From assembly GCA_020796225.1 (NCBI GenBank), contig CM036762.1, forward strand, positions 13,690,414 to 13,754,413: a stretch of DNA of 64,000 nucleotides, given 5' to 3'. The DNA comes from Arion vulgaris. Taxonomy: Eukaryota; Mollusca; Gastropoda; Stylommatophora; Arionidae. Numbering within the stretch: the stretch's first letter is position 1; every line of letters begins with the position of its first letter. The notes under the pieces are model-generated. The model did not search any database, had not been told where the DNA came from, and worked only from the letters and a program-made list of their open reading frames with translations. This document shows, in pieces, positions 1-11,639 of the stretch. A program made the position numbers and the translations under genes.

Positions 1-149
1 CCCTTTTGAGGATTATCCTTCCCACGATATTCATAGATGAAATGAGACTTCAAAATAGAAATTAAACCCATTTTCAAAATACTAATCATTAATTTTTATT
101 CTTGTCCATCAATCCCCCAGGTTGTCATTTCCGAAATTTGGGGCTTCCA

Positions 150-440
150 TGATAGCAGCCCCAAAAACGTTTTTTTCCGTAAGATGACAAACCCGCAGCA
201 GTCTTTCCCAGATCGTCAATGATATTTTGCCCCTCCTCTTCTAGGTCTTCCCCCATTCATCTTCCAGGCAAAATTTCCCTCCAAAATTATTTTTTCTAGG
301 ACACAATTTCGTTTGATAGGCCCGAAATATTTAATAAAAAAGATTTTTAAAATTTTCCCATTAAAATAAATAAGAAAAATCCCCTTTTTTAAACACAAAA
401 CACTAAATTAAAATTAAAACATGGATCCTACTTATAAGTA
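150..440 (-). mobile_element. RTE-type LINE 3' end fragment
   Basis: On the minus strand about 60 codons resemble the C-terminal tail of RTE/CFDP2-like LINE proteins: a YFG-I-KR stretch, then LEKIILEG and a basic GRPRRG block. The same tail is well preserved at 23560-23790. A second fragment of the same family and orientation lies at about 6590-7045 and shares the downstream motif CCACGATATTCATAGA (present here near 23-38). The sequence is degraded by the base errors of this block. Confidence 0.6.
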
Positions 441-1309
441 AAAAAAATGCCCGAATGTATGACTGAACAAACTTTAAAAATGGTTTCCCCTTTGACTGTT
501 TGTCAACGAACTGTTTGTTTGCTTTTAATTTCCAGTTTAGTTTATTTTTTTACTAATTACTTTTTTCTACGCACTCTGTCGGGGCCATGCAAAAAAAAGG
601 GTATCGTGGTTCTCAAACACCAGGTATCGGTTTTTTATCCCGGGACGTTACTTCTGAATGAGATAATTTCGAAATTAGTTCTCACAGTATCTACAGAGTT
701 TTAAAGAAATAAAACAACCCCCACTGACAAATAAAAGGGCCGAGGGTGCTTTGGTTTTTTTATTTACTATTTAAACTGGTTCTAAATTAGCTCGTCCGGG
801 GGTCACATTTCCCACACGCAAGAAACCCTAATCATTTCCCGTTTCTATTTTTTTTCTTCTTTTAAAAAAATTTAAGGGTTTGAAAAATTTTTAAAAAAAA
901 AGCCCTCATATATATATAAAATGTAAATTACGCCAACCCCCGGGCAAGGGCCCTTGACTACCCGGCGAAACTACGGGAGCAAAACCCCGAAGGAAGTCCC
1001 CTTTCTACAGTCCACAAGGGCTCCCGGCAGAAAGGCAAGATTGAAAAATGCCAACAAGGGTTCAAGGCAGAAGCTAAAACAGCCTGGATCCCGGGCACCC
1101 CAGAGATCATCATTTAAGGGGGCCGGAACTAAAAAAAAACCCAAGGGAAAAACATTGATTGTATGTTGCCAAGAACTTGATGCAAAAACATGAAATTAAC
1201 AAAAACCAAAGTTTCCAGGCGTCCCCGGTTACCGACCAATTCTGCAAACCCGGGGAAAAAAGTTGGAAACCAAGCCAAAAAGTAATCCCCAAAAAGGATT
1301 GTTTCGCGG

Positions 1310-1545
1310 AAAGACCGGGCCTTGACAGGAAGAAATTGAGAATAGGAACATGGAATAAGGAGTTTTTACTGTGGAACCCCACATGATTTGAAAATGAGAG
1401 GGGAGAGAAAGAAAACATTTATACTTGGAATAACTACAGATGGGTTGGCCGGGGGCTTTTTAAAAACCCCTCAACAGGTGACACAGTAATATACTCGGGG
1501 AAGGGAAAAGGGACAGAGGGATTTTGGTTTCTTTTGGGCAAAAAA
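1310..1545 (+). pseudogene. LINE APE-type endonuclease N-terminal fragment
   Basis: The translation near 1321-1350 contains RKKLRIGTWN, the start typical of the CFDP2/RTE-like apurinic endonuclease domain. Another frame, near 1420-1500, gives LGIT followed by a W-G segment and then GD-VIYSG-like residues, the usual order in these proteins (LGI.E.RW, then the GDTVIYSG region). Frames change several times, which fits the error-rich block. The rest of the endonuclease and any RT cannot be followed downstream, so this is a fragment. Confidence 0.5.
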
Positions 1546-2643
1546 AAAATATCCCAAAATTATTTGGGTTTAAACAATCCTCACCCAGGAGGGGAAAGGT
1601 CTTGCGGGACAGGGCTTAAGGTTTGCCCTTTTGCCGTAGTAATCCCCTGTTCCCCCCGGGGCATTGCAAGAAAACAGGGCCCCCAGTAGTTAAGGGTAAA
1701 ACCCCCCTTTCGAGTCGGGGGTTTCCTCCCCACCACCTGGCTGTTTCCTGGGGTGGACCACAAACAAAAATTTGGCATGGTCATTGAGTTATTCGTATGT
1801 GTCGATTCTTCCCCCCAATTAAGGTAAATTCCCTTTTTTGGGAAACAGGGGGTTTTTTTTAGTTTTTTTTAGAAGTTCCCCTTTAATATTTTCCAGGTTT
1901 TTTTGGGATTTGCCCTTCCTTTGGTACTTCAGCCTTCATCGCAGTGCTAAACCAACCCAGGTTTTTATGCGGGGTTTACCCCCCTGACACTATTGTTTAA
2001 TCGAGGGGAAATTTTAAAAAACATTTCACATATTTTTTTAGTTGTTGTAGTTGATTTAATCCAGGAACAAAATTTTACATTTAAGATGAAAACAACAGAC
2101 AAAATTAATTTAACATTTGGGAATATCGGGTAATACTAATTTTTCTTGTCAAAAATTTCCAAGCACTAAAAATTTTGGAATGAAATAAAAAGACACTTTT
2201 GATTCTATTTTTACTGACAAAAAAATGGGGGGACCTCTCGGAATTTTATTTTTTTTAAAAAGAACCTAAAAATTTTTTGGCCCGGGGAATATTAACTTAC
2301 AGCCAACTCTATTAATACCACTATTTGTGATCTGTATCTGATCTGAGCGATTTTTCCGCATGTTAAAAGTTACTTTTTCTGACACAAACCGATTTCGGGA
2401 CGTTTTTTTATTTACCGGGAATTTCTTCAGCCCCCTATTCATTTGTTTTTCCGACATGTTTTTGGGTAGTTTCGTAGGTTATTTATTTTTTGCCCTTTTT
2501 TGGAACCCCGACAATCCCGGGCGCGAAATGAAATCAAGAACACGCATAATTGATAAAAAATTTAAACTTTTCATCTCTAAAAGATTTTATAATTGACAGA
2601 GGAAAGAGGAGCAACCCTTTTCCCTTTTTTAGTGGTGTTGAGA

Positions 2644-2898
2644 CCCCCCGAGTGGTTCCCGGGGCCCCAAATTTTCGGGGGTAAAGAATAAACCACTGTT
2701 ACCTTTTTCACGATGTCAAGAGGGCGATTTAAGGGGGTTTTGGGCTGAAATGGGATGCATGTGTCCTAAAGTGTAGAAGTTATGTTTTTAGGGGCCTAAA
2801 AACCAATGTGAAATGATAAAGTTCTTTTAAAGATCAAACATATCACAAAGAGGTTTAAAAATTGGTCGTAAAGAACAAAAGGGGCCAAAAAAGAAGAA
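2644..2898 (+). mobile_element. 255-bp SINE-like retroposon with LINE-like head and GAA tail, copy A
   Basis: A perfect 12-bp direct repeat GTGGTGTTGAGA lies at 2632-2643 and 2899-2910 and marks the borders. The interior matches the cleaner copy at 25707-25957 along its length: a CGAGTGGTT head, GTAAAGAATA, ACCACTGTTACC, a CATGTCGTAAGAGG-like core, and an end AAAGAAGAAG. The head is also the 5' end of the LINE at 51123-54253. No coding capacity is visible. Mobilisation by LINE machinery is inferred from the TSD and the GAA tail. Confidence 0.8.
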
Positions 2899-3104
2899 GT
2901 GGTGTTGAGAGAACAAAAATACTGCAAAAACTATGTAAAATGGCGAAACACGTACAAAGAATTGAATTTAAAAGAAAAAAACATAAAAACCCCCGGCTTT
3001 TCCCAAAAAGGGTTTTTTCCGCGGGATAGGGGCACTGCAAACCAAGAAACCAAACACTTATATAGACTAGGAATAAGCCCCTTTTTGGGCCAGTTTTTGG
3101 GCGG

Positions 3105-3410
3105 GAAATGTCAAAACAACTTCTCTGGGGTGTGCAGAATTTTAAACAACTTTTGCCAGTGTCAGCGGGAAATAAGTAAAACAACCCTTTGAAATTTCAG
3201 CAGGAATAAGTCAAACAACCTCTGCCATTTCAAAGAAAAGTCAAAAACCTCTGCCAGTGTCGGGAGGGAATAAGTCAAACAACTTCCCCCAAAAAAAATA
3301 AGCCAAACAACTTCCCAAAATTTTAAGGGAATAAGTAAAAACAACTTGCCAGTGTCAGGGAATAAGTCAAACAATTTCCTTGCCAGTGTCAGCGGGGAAA
3401 AAAATTTTCC
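3105..3410. repeat. Degenerate ~36-bp minisatellite
   Basis: Several imperfect units carry GCCAGTGTCAGCGGGAATA followed by AGTCAAACAAC. Base errors in this block blur the unit, so copy number (about eight) and period are approximate. Open frames across it on the minus strand come from the repeat and are not taken as genes. Confidence 0.55.
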
Positions 3411-4214
3411 CGGAACATGCCCCGCAAGTTTGTTTTTTCCGTGGAGTTTACCCAAACCCCTTTGGGGAACCCCAGTCCCCCTAAAAAAAAGTTTTGGGAA
3501 ATTTTTAAGTACTGGCTTTTAAAAAGGGTTTAGTTTCCAAGTAAAAAGCGACCAGAGATCGCTGGAAAAGTAGAAGAAGAAAGCAAAGGATAGATTAAGA
3601 AAGGGAAGGGAAACGGCCCCCATACCCCCCATAAAGGGTTTTCAACTGAAAGTCTAAATTTTAATGTTTGTATTGTAAATTGTGGGGGAGGGGGGTACCA
3701 TGATCCAAAAAAGCTATGCTCACAAAAACGTTTTCCTGGTGGGGAAAATTTTTGTAAAAAGGGCCCGGGACTGAAAAGGGGCAGGAAAATTTTAAATTTC
3801 CCTTTGGTCCACCAAAATTTGGGTTGGGTTTCCTGGCAAACTTTTTGAAACATTTTTAAATAAAAGAAAAAAACAAAAATTTCCAAAACGAATCATTTTT
3901 ATCAAACAAAACCCTATTTATAAAGAAGGGAGTTTAAACTCAAAGGAACCCCCACCCAGACATCTAACCTCCTATCACCCAAATAAAACCCCGTTATGGG
4001 CAGATGAGAAAAAGACTAAAGTCTAAATGAAAAATGGGGGAAGAAGGGAAAAAAAAAGTTGGAAGGTTGTACCCTTATGTTGAAAAATAAATAATAGAAA
4101 GACTTGAAAACAGCAAAATTTTTGAAATTTTTTGGGGAAACATTATGTATCAAATGTAACACGAATAAAATTTAAGATAGGGGTTTCAACCATATTTAAT
4201 ACATAGAAATAGAT

Positions 4215-5130
4215 AGCCCCTGGCCCCTTTAGATTAGTTTTTAGCCCCAGATTTTTAGCCCTTAGCCCTTTTAGATTTAGTTTTTTTAAAGGAAGATTTT
4301 TAGACTTTTAGACTTAGCCCTTTGACTTAGATTTTAGACTTTTAGACAGATTTTTTAGACTTAGACTTTTAGACTTAGACTTTAGACTTGGGTTTTTTGG
4401 GATTTTTAGATTTAGACTTAGACTTTTAGATTAGACTTTTTAGACTTAAAATTTTTAGACTTAGACTTAGATTTTTTGGGATTTAGACCCTTTTGATTTT
4501 GGGATTTTAGACTTTTAGACTTAGATTTTTAGATTTTGGATTTTTAGATTTAATTTTAGATTTGACTCTTTAGACTTAGATTTAGACTCTTAGACTTAGA
4601 TTTTGGACTTTTAGACTTTTAGACTTAGACTTAGATTTTTTGGGGGGATTAGATTTTTTAGACTTAGATTTTTAGATTTGAAAACTTAGATTTTTAGACT
4701 TAGATTTAGACTTTTAGACTTAGACTTTTAGATTTTGGACTTGGGACTTTTAGCCCCAGCCCTTAATTTTTTAGACTTAAGAACTTTTAGACTTGGGATT
4801 TTTTAGACTTAGACTTTTGGGACTTAAATTTAGCCCTTAAAATTTAGACTTTTAGGATTTCAGACTTAGATTTTTAGATTTTGGCCCTTTTAGACTTAGA
4901 CTTAGATTTTGGATTTAGATTTAGATTTTTAGACCCCCCTTAGACTTTTCGGGACCCCTTGGACTTGTTTTTTTAGAAAATTGATTAGATTTTTAGAAAA
5001 TTTAAAGATTTAGATTTTTAGACACTTAGACTTAGACTTTTAGACATTTAGATTAAAAGAATTTAGACACTTAGACTTAGACTTTAAAACCCCGGGGGAT
5101 TTTTAAAACACTTAGATTTTTAGACATTTT
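4215..5130. repeat. Degenerate TTAGAC hexamer array
   Basis: About 0.9 kb is dominated by TTAGAC / ACTTAG words interspersed with T-runs. In places perfect TTAGACTTAGAC is visible. The irregular T, G and C runs are of the kind seen throughout this low-quality block, so the true array may be much cleaner. The unit resembles but does not equal the animal telomere repeats TTAGGG or TTAGG. Confidence 0.65.
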
Positions 5131-5640
5131 GGGGACTTTAGGGACACTTGATTTTTGGACCCCCTTGCCCTTTCTGACTTTTAATTTTAAAATTTTTGGG
5201 ATTTTGGAAATTTTTTTGGGGAAAATTTTTTGGGTTTTTTGGGGAATATTTGGGACATTTGGGATTTTTGGGACTTTTGGGATGGGCATTTTGGGGACTT
5301 GGGACTTTTGGGCCCTTAAATTTTGGGGTTTTTTTGGGATTTTTGGGCCCGGGTTTTTTTGGGGGACTTGGGATTTTTGGGGCCCTTGGAATTTTTAAGC
5401 CCTTTTGTTTTTTTGGGGTTTTTTTGGGGGCCCTTGGAACTTTTTGGGGCCCCAAATTTTGGGGACTTTGGCCCGGGGACTTGGGACTTTGGGACTTTTT
5501 GGGACTTATGATTTTTGGGGACTTGGGTTTTTGGAATGGGATTTTGGGGGAGGGTGGATTTTGGGTGACTTTTGGGACGGGGACTTTGGGACTGGCGACT
5601 GGGCACTGGGGACTTTGGGGACTTGGGCCTGGGGACTGAA
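5131..5640. repeat. G/T-rich degenerate continuation of the ACTT-containing repeat
   Basis: The words GGGACTTTTGGG and GGACTTGGGA recur for about 0.5 kb. The common ACTT core suggests this is the same or a related tandem array with G-run base errors. Long open frames rich in Gly/Phe (plus) and Pro/Lys (minus) span it and are artefacts of composition. Confidence 0.5.
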
Positions 5641-6149
5641 AATTTTTAAAAATAATTACACCTTTTCACATTATTTTTGGGGGGGGCCCTTCCGCAATTT
5701 GGCCCTTTTTTGACGAACCGCCACTGTATATAGGGGATTATCAGGAAAAGGGGGATTGATAAGACCATGGCACCAAAAAGGGGTCGATATCAATAATAAT
5801 AAAAAAGAATGAAAAAAAGTAAATTTAAAACATTTTTAAAAAAAAAACGAACCTTAATTTTTAAAAAAAGATGCTTAATTAAAAAAAAAGATCCAGAAGG
5901 GCAGGTTTCGCATGAGTGGATGTCGTCCGGAAAATTTCTAAAATCCGCGCACAAAAAATATACCGTCCTGGGAAGCGGGGGTTTCGGGAATGAGAAAGGG
6001 ACATACTTGCATCAAAAGCAAAGGATTGTTGGGGGGTTAAGATGGATAAGGGGGATGTTTTTCCCCGGGCACTTCGCGACCGTCTGTTGGGTGAGCACCA
6101 AAAACCCGGTTTAAAAAGATCAAACGATTTGGGCAGGGGTTACCCATTG

Positions 6150-6310
6150 TAAAAGAACTGGGTGCCTGAGAGGCAGAGGGAGGGTGTTTAAATAGCGCGC
6201 CACGGAAAAATCAGTATGCATACCCTTTGATATCTGGGGGAGAAATGAGCACCTTTGGGTTCCCCCAGGGGGCAATGCTGGTTTTGGAAAAAACCAATAA
6301 CCAAAATAAA
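6150..6310 (+). mobile_element. 3' end of the RNase H-bearing LINE family, copy A
   Basis: This stretch matches 31175-31350 (plus) and the complement of 28735-28900: TGCCTGAGAGGCAGAG, a GCGCGCCACGG core, ATCAGTATGCATAC, and a tail built on AACCAAT/AACCAAAAT. The complement at 28761-29345 shows it is the C-terminus plus tail of a LINE with an RNase H domain. Only the terminal part is present here. Confidence 0.65.
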
Positions 6311-6379
6311 AAAAATATTGTACTTAAATTTTTAAAAATTTTATTACAAGAAAAATTTAAAGGTTTTGAAAATTGTCAT

Positions 6380-6490
6380 CCTCGGGCGTTTGCTTGATAA
6401 AAGCCTTTTGGCCCAAAGTTGCCGTTTATCGTCACTGTTTTCTTTTTTTTAAAACTATAGTAATTTTTTTTAATGGTTTCGCCATTATAT
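6380..6490 (+). mobile_element. Penelope-like element 3' end, copy A
   Basis: It contains GCTTGATAAAAGCCTTTTGG followed by a T-rich stretch and AAAACTATAGTA. The same order (CTTGATAAA, GCC, TTG, ATTGT-ATTGTTTTT, AAAACTACAGTA) ends the PLE at 11640-12837 and recurs at about 7800 and 42100. The short conserved TGATAAAGGCC...CGAAACGTT block is characteristic of PLE 3' regions. Confidence 0.6.
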
Positions 6491-6589
6491 TTAACAAAGT
6501 AGGGGAAAAGTGACACTGCATATATGTTGCAATAGAGGGAAAAGGACACTGCAAAAATGTTGAAAAGAGGAAAAGTTGTTGGCAACTGA

Positions 6590-7045
6590 ACAGGCCTTTT
6601 AATGTATCATCTATGTTTGACCCTGCCCGGGAGATCCAACTTCCCCCCACGATATTCATAGAGGACAATGAGACTTTCAAGAATAATTTTTTCCCCTTTC
6701 CCAAAAACTAATTCTTAAAATTTTTTCTGTCGATCAAACCCCAAGGCCCGTTTCTTTCCGGAACTTGGGTTTCCCTGAAAAAAAGTCCTTTAAAACTTTT
6801 GTTCCCCTAAGACATCTGCCCCAGTCATTCTCAGACGTCAACCCTTTTGCCCATCGTCTTTTAGGTCTTCCTCTCTCCTTTTTTCTTCCAGGACAATTCC
6901 TCCAAAATTATCTTCAGGCAACAGGTTGTTTTATGAATCCAAATTTTTTTAATTTAAAAGATAATTAAATTTAATTAAAAAAAATAAGACAACACAATTT
7001 AAAAAACGAAACACTAAATTAAATACTAAAACATCGATCCGACTT
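6590..7045 (-). mobile_element. RTE-type LINE 3' end fragment, paralogue of 1-440
   Basis: CCACGATATTCATAGA, the GATCAA-CCC segment, the GTCTTCC-TC segment and the terminal AACACTAAATTAAA-ACTAAAACAT occur in the same order as at 1-440. Both are on the minus strand, so they are copies of one LINE 3' end family. Reading frames are destroyed. Confidence 0.55.
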
Positions 7046-7789
7046 ATAATAGAGTAAAAATTATCACTTTCATATATCCCTGAGACACACACTTTAGGGT
7101 TTTCTGTTTTGGGCCAAAATTTTAAAACTTTTTTAATCCAGGAATTTTTTTTGGTTGTTTTGAATTTTGTGACCAACAGCTTTTAACCGCCAAAAGGGAA
7201 CTCCCCCAAAAGTAATGACCAAACCCTTTTGTTTTTTTTTCCACCCCCAATGGAAAAAGTTTAGGGGTAAATTCCAAAAAATTCACTTTTAAAAATCCTA
7301 CAGAAAAAAGTTGAAGGTAAAGCCAGCTGGGGGGGGAAGGGCAAAAAAAGAATATGAAGGGGGATGAGAGGGTATCCAGACACAGCCAGGTTCTAGCATA
7401 AATTTAGTGTTTGGGTGCCCTCCAGAGCAGTGACTTGTCTCACATGTGGCGAAACACCCAAGCAGTAAGAATGTTGGGGATGGTATCATATAAAAGGGAA
7501 ACAAATTTAAAAAATGATAAAACTAGTTTCCAATGAAAAATTAACCCAGTTTTTTTAAATTGGGGGGTGATTTTGGGATATGTTTGATAGAAAACTGTTT
7601 TTAAGGTTTTTTTTCAATTGTACTCAATTATATGAGTATGGTTATTTATTGGGAGAAAAAATTAATAATACTGTATCCCTGAGTGTTAAACTTTAACCCT
7701 TTTTCATAATATAATCAGACACTAGTATAAATAAAAATACCGTTGGAAAGTTTTGCGTAGTCTATAAGGGATGTGTTTTGAAATTCACC

Positions 7790-7930
7790 CCCGTTGTATC
7801 GTCTGCCTGATAAAGACATTTTGGTCGAAATGTTGCTTTTGTATTGTTATTGTTTTTTATTTTTTAAAAATACAATTTTTTTTTATCTGTGTTTCGCTAT
7901 TTTTTCATTTTATTTTACTACAGTCTCCTC
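7790..7930 (+). mobile_element. Penelope-like element 3' end, copy B
   Basis: It has the PLE terminal block CCTGATAAAGACATTTTGG followed by TCGAAATGTTGCT, then TGTATTGTTATTG and a T-rich stretch ending ACTACAGTC. Spacing matches the ends at 12738-12837 and 42095-42210. No PLE coding sequence can be read upstream in this error-rich part. Confidence 0.6.
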
Positions 7931-9569
7931 ATAGATATTTTCAATAACCTTTTATTTAGTATGTTGTGTTGATTTTTTTAAAAGAATTAGTTTATATACG
8001 AAATACTGGGGAAAGCGAGGTCACATGGTGGTTATGTAATAGATCAGCTAACCCATTTGGCCCAAATGCTGGGGAACAAAGTCCCAGGGAAAAAAAAAGG
8101 GGGCCCAAAAAATCCCCCAAAAAAATGCTCGTGATCGTTCCCCGATTCTATGTTCTTAATTTTAAAAAATAACAGAACTCTTTCCAAAATTTTTGTCTTA
8201 CCACAAAATAATATAACAGCACTTTCTTTTCCCCACTTCTGGGCTTACTTTCAAACCAATATAACAGAACCCTTTTCCCCACTTCTGTCTTACCCAAACC
8301 AAGATTGTAGGAATAAACAATCAACACCGTTTTGATCAATTTGTAACAAGATGGATAAATCATTTAATAATAAACTCACGCTATGGATATTCAATTGGGA
8401 AAATTGGGAAAAATTTCAAACCAAAAATTTTTCCATGCTTTATTATTTTTTAATAAAGAATTGATGTGGTATTACCCAGTAAACAGAAAATATTAATAGT
8501 TCAAAATGTGGGTATTACCCCTTTAAAGGGTTTTCTAACGGTCTATCTTGAAGGGAAAACGTTTGGGAAAGGGCATGAGTTTTTAAGATCTTCAAGTTCT
8601 CAGCCCGTTTTGTTCCCACACCCTTCCCCGCTTTAGGGTGACCCTCGCTGGTCTCGCAAGGTGGTCTTCAGGCTCTTAGTTCCAAGGTGTGTTCATCAAA
8701 CCTTTTTGCTTTTTGTCGCCGCACATCGGGGTTTAATCTTCTAGTCAGAATTGAAGATGCGGCTGAGCCCATCACTAGATTTTTTTTTGGGGTTGTTCCG
8801 TTATAATGGGGCCATCGAAATAACTTCAAGGTTCAGCCCCGTTTCTTCTCTGATAAAGTTTTGTCGCTATGTTCTGGGGTTTTCTTAGTTAAAAATAACC
8901 CCAATCCCAGGGGAAAGAACTAACTTTCAATTTTTTAAATCTGCTCCAACCTTTAGAGCCCCGGGGGTCACCCAAGTCCAAACCTTTTTCCCCCATAGTT
9001 TGAGTTTTTGCCCCGCAAAAACGCAAGTCCCACAAAAAAAAACCCAAATTTTAAATTGGGAAAAATTCCCCTTTGGGTCAACATCATATAACTTAAGACA
9101 GAAGGCCCGGGATCTGACTTAAGGGGTAGACAAATGACGGGAAAAAAACATTTTTCCCCCAGTGAACTATGGTTAAAATAAGGGTTTTTTGTCAGGTTTG
9201 CAGTCCCATGCTGGCCGGTGGGGCCTGCTTCATTATTTTCTTAACCCGACAAACCAAGCCCCTTTTTGGGTATAGGCGTTTTTTGAAAAAAATTGAGATT
9301 TTCAGAGCTTTTAAAAAAATTATTGTTCCTTTTGAAGGGATTAAAGGGCAAGAGGTGGAGAAGGAAAAAGCCCCGACAATCCCGGGTGGGAAGAAGTATA
9401 AAGGAGAAAACCGTGCATCATGTTTTTTCCGATATGGGTAACTAATCCAATTTTTGTCAATTTTGCCTCCCTTTGTCTTGGGGAAATGGTTCTCACCCTT
9501 TAAATCCTTTCAGTTTTAAAGACCAATTTTTGTGCAGATCGTGGGGCTTGGGGGGGCCAAAAAAGGGAC
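7931..9569. other. No recognised feature
   Basis: About 1.6 kb of error-rich sequence. Short frames have no family features I recognise. A CAAAATTTTT-rich segment with repeated ATAACAGAAC words at about 8170-8280 looks like a few degenerate tandem units. I see nothing else. Confidence 0.4.
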
Positions 9570-11637
9570 CCATAGGTCCGTTCCCCAAACCCCCTAATGC
9601 CCGGGAAATTTATTTTCGAAAACCCCCTGTTGGGTTCCCGTGATTTTTTTCGCGCCCCAGAAACCAGGGCGCCATAAAAAATTTTTTTTAAGAAAAATTT
9701 TATGGGTTTTTTATTTCTTTTTTTTTAGGTTATATTAAAATCAACCCCACCGGGTTGTAAAAAGTAAAGATTTAGGTAAAGAGGGTTTTTTTAAAATAAT
9801 TAGGTAAATAAAATGAGGGAAAAAAAAATTTTAGAAATTCCCCGCACCCAACCCAGTCAATTTGGGAAAAGGGGAAAAACAAGTTGGGATGGGGTACCAT
9901 TGTTAAAAAAAGGGTTGTTCCCTTTGTATGAAGCCATTGTATCATATTTGTTGGCTTATCAAAATTTACATTGATATCACATTCTAAGAGTCTGAAGGGG
10001 CAAATTTTTAACAATGCAGAAGGTTACAGTTTTATTTTACCAAACTTCCCTAGGGAATCTAAGAGAGGTCATTAGGAATTTTTTAACCCCGGGGAAAAAG
10101 AGCGCAATTTGGGGCTTGGTCTGGGAAAAGAGAATCCCTTTTCCCCATGGATTTAAAAAGGACACAAAGTGCACTTTAAAGTCAAGGGGAAGGAAAAGAA
10201 CAATTGAGACTTTGACATAGATGTCATAAGACGGGGGCCTTTGAAAATGTTTACAAAAATCAACTTTTTTAAAACTTGGAAACCGAAATTAAAAACCCCA
10301 ACCCGATTCATGAAATTTGTAAAAAACCCCATGAAAATTGGCCCCCACCTTCCAAAAAATATAGGCGGCAGGGAATATTATTTGGGAAAAACATTTAATT
10401 GGCCCCAAAAAATTTCCGAGGCAGATCCGTGAGGGTGGAGGTACGATATTTTGTATATTTCAATCCTTTGGGCAATGCTTTACCCACCAATGCTAAAGAA
10501 TGGAATTGTAGAAGGGGAAAAGAAAAAAAATACCAAGGGGCCAGCGTATTATTTTTAACAAGGGGGGAAGTTTGAAGAAGGCTTGTCCATGACGCTGGAC
10601 GTACCCCAAACAAAAAGACGACGGTAGGGGCTACCACAAAAGAATGGGCATATTTTCAGGCACTGGGTGGAGAAAGATCTATCCCAAATTTTTTAAAAGA
10701 CCATCATGCTTAAAAAGGATAATGCATCCATCACAACGCAGTATCAGGGGGGGAAGAAAAAGTAATAACTGCATCAAATACAAAAAAATCAAATTAGGAA
10801 TTTGGGCCTACAAAAAGTTTTGCCCGATGATACATATTTGAAAAACCCCCGTTGGGTTTCACCTGGGGGAGGATGACAAAAAAAAAGTGTTTCATATTGA
10901 CAGAATACGGCCACACGTTCCCTTTGGGCTACCTTCCCTATCCCTGCCCCACCCCCAACCGATAGAGTTTTCGGGGTAAAGTAAAAGGGCAAGTTCCAAC
11001 AGAAAGACGTTGGAAAGGGGATGTTGAAGTTCTGACACGTGAGTCCTTTAAGAATTTTGGGAGTTCCCAAGAAGTGGTTGAAATGTCCCGAGAGGGGAAA
11101 ACGAGTACGGGACTGAGATGGGTTACAATTTTTCCAGCCAGTAACGATTATCAACCTCATGGAATCGCCCATTCGGGATGATACAAACATTTTATTACAG
11201 ACTGAGAAAAATAACGATACATTTCCCTATCCAAATGCGTTACCATCAAAAATTTAAAATGCTGGGGCAACCCCCGGGCCAATGGTACCCCAAGGGGGTA
11301 TTAATTTTTGGGAATTGATCCGGGTTTAAAGATTTCACAAAAAAAAACACAAACGGGCCCAAGGGGGGTTAAAGGGAACACCCTTTAAAGGGAAATTTAC
11401 ATGGAAAAATTTTAGGGAAAAAAAATTAAAATTTGAGCCCCCCCATTTGCAAGTCATAAAAGATTTAAAGGAATTTGCCGAGGGGCAAAATCCGAGCATC
11501 TACGGACTACTGGGAGCTTTATTTTAGCGTCATGGATATTCTAAGGTTTCTGCAAAATCACTGGGGATTCCCAACAGGTAGTTTTCGAGAAAATCAATTT
11601 CAAACGTGCTCACGAATTAATGGACAGACTATAGTTA
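9570..11637 (+). mobile_element. Tc1-like DD83E transposon, uninterrupted but base-corrupted copy
   Basis: It aligns from end to end with the two Tc1-like parts of 54416-60156, without the LINE inserted there. The right terminal inverted repeat (TIR) is clean: AGTTTTCGAGAAAATC through AATTAATGGACAGACTATAG, ending about 11637. The left TIR is recognisable near 9570-9640 (ATTTTCGAAAACC, CTGTTGG). Frames beginning at 10014 (MQKVTVLFYQ) and 10644 match the transposase frames of the other copy but break within tens of codons. The breaks follow homopolymer changes, so they need not be real mutations. Confidence 0.8.
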
Positions 11638-11639
11638 TG

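Larger units (their letters stand above)
1..11480. other. Low-quality sequence block with inflated homopolymers
   Basis: Runs of four or more identical bases are far denser here than downstream. The Tc1-like element at about 9570-11637 is a relative of the one at 54416-60156. Aligning them by eye shows this block often replaces a base with its neighbour: TTTTCCCGATGG in the good copy reads TTTTCCCCATGG here. The changes destroy reading frames and create GGGG, CCCC, AAAA and TTTT runs. Agreement improves from about 11480 onward. I infer poorly polished long-read sequence rather than biology, so features in this block are given as approximate and no reading frame in it should be trusted. Confidence 0.75.

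Noticed and set aside
4215..5130. True telomere
   Set aside because: The unit is TTAGAC, not a known telomere repeat, the tract is internal and short, and base errors prevent a firm unit.
5077..5639. Pro/Lys-rich and Gly/Phe-rich frames up to 147 codons
   Set aside because: They lie in a degenerate G/T-rich tandem repeat within the low-quality block and appear on both strands at once.
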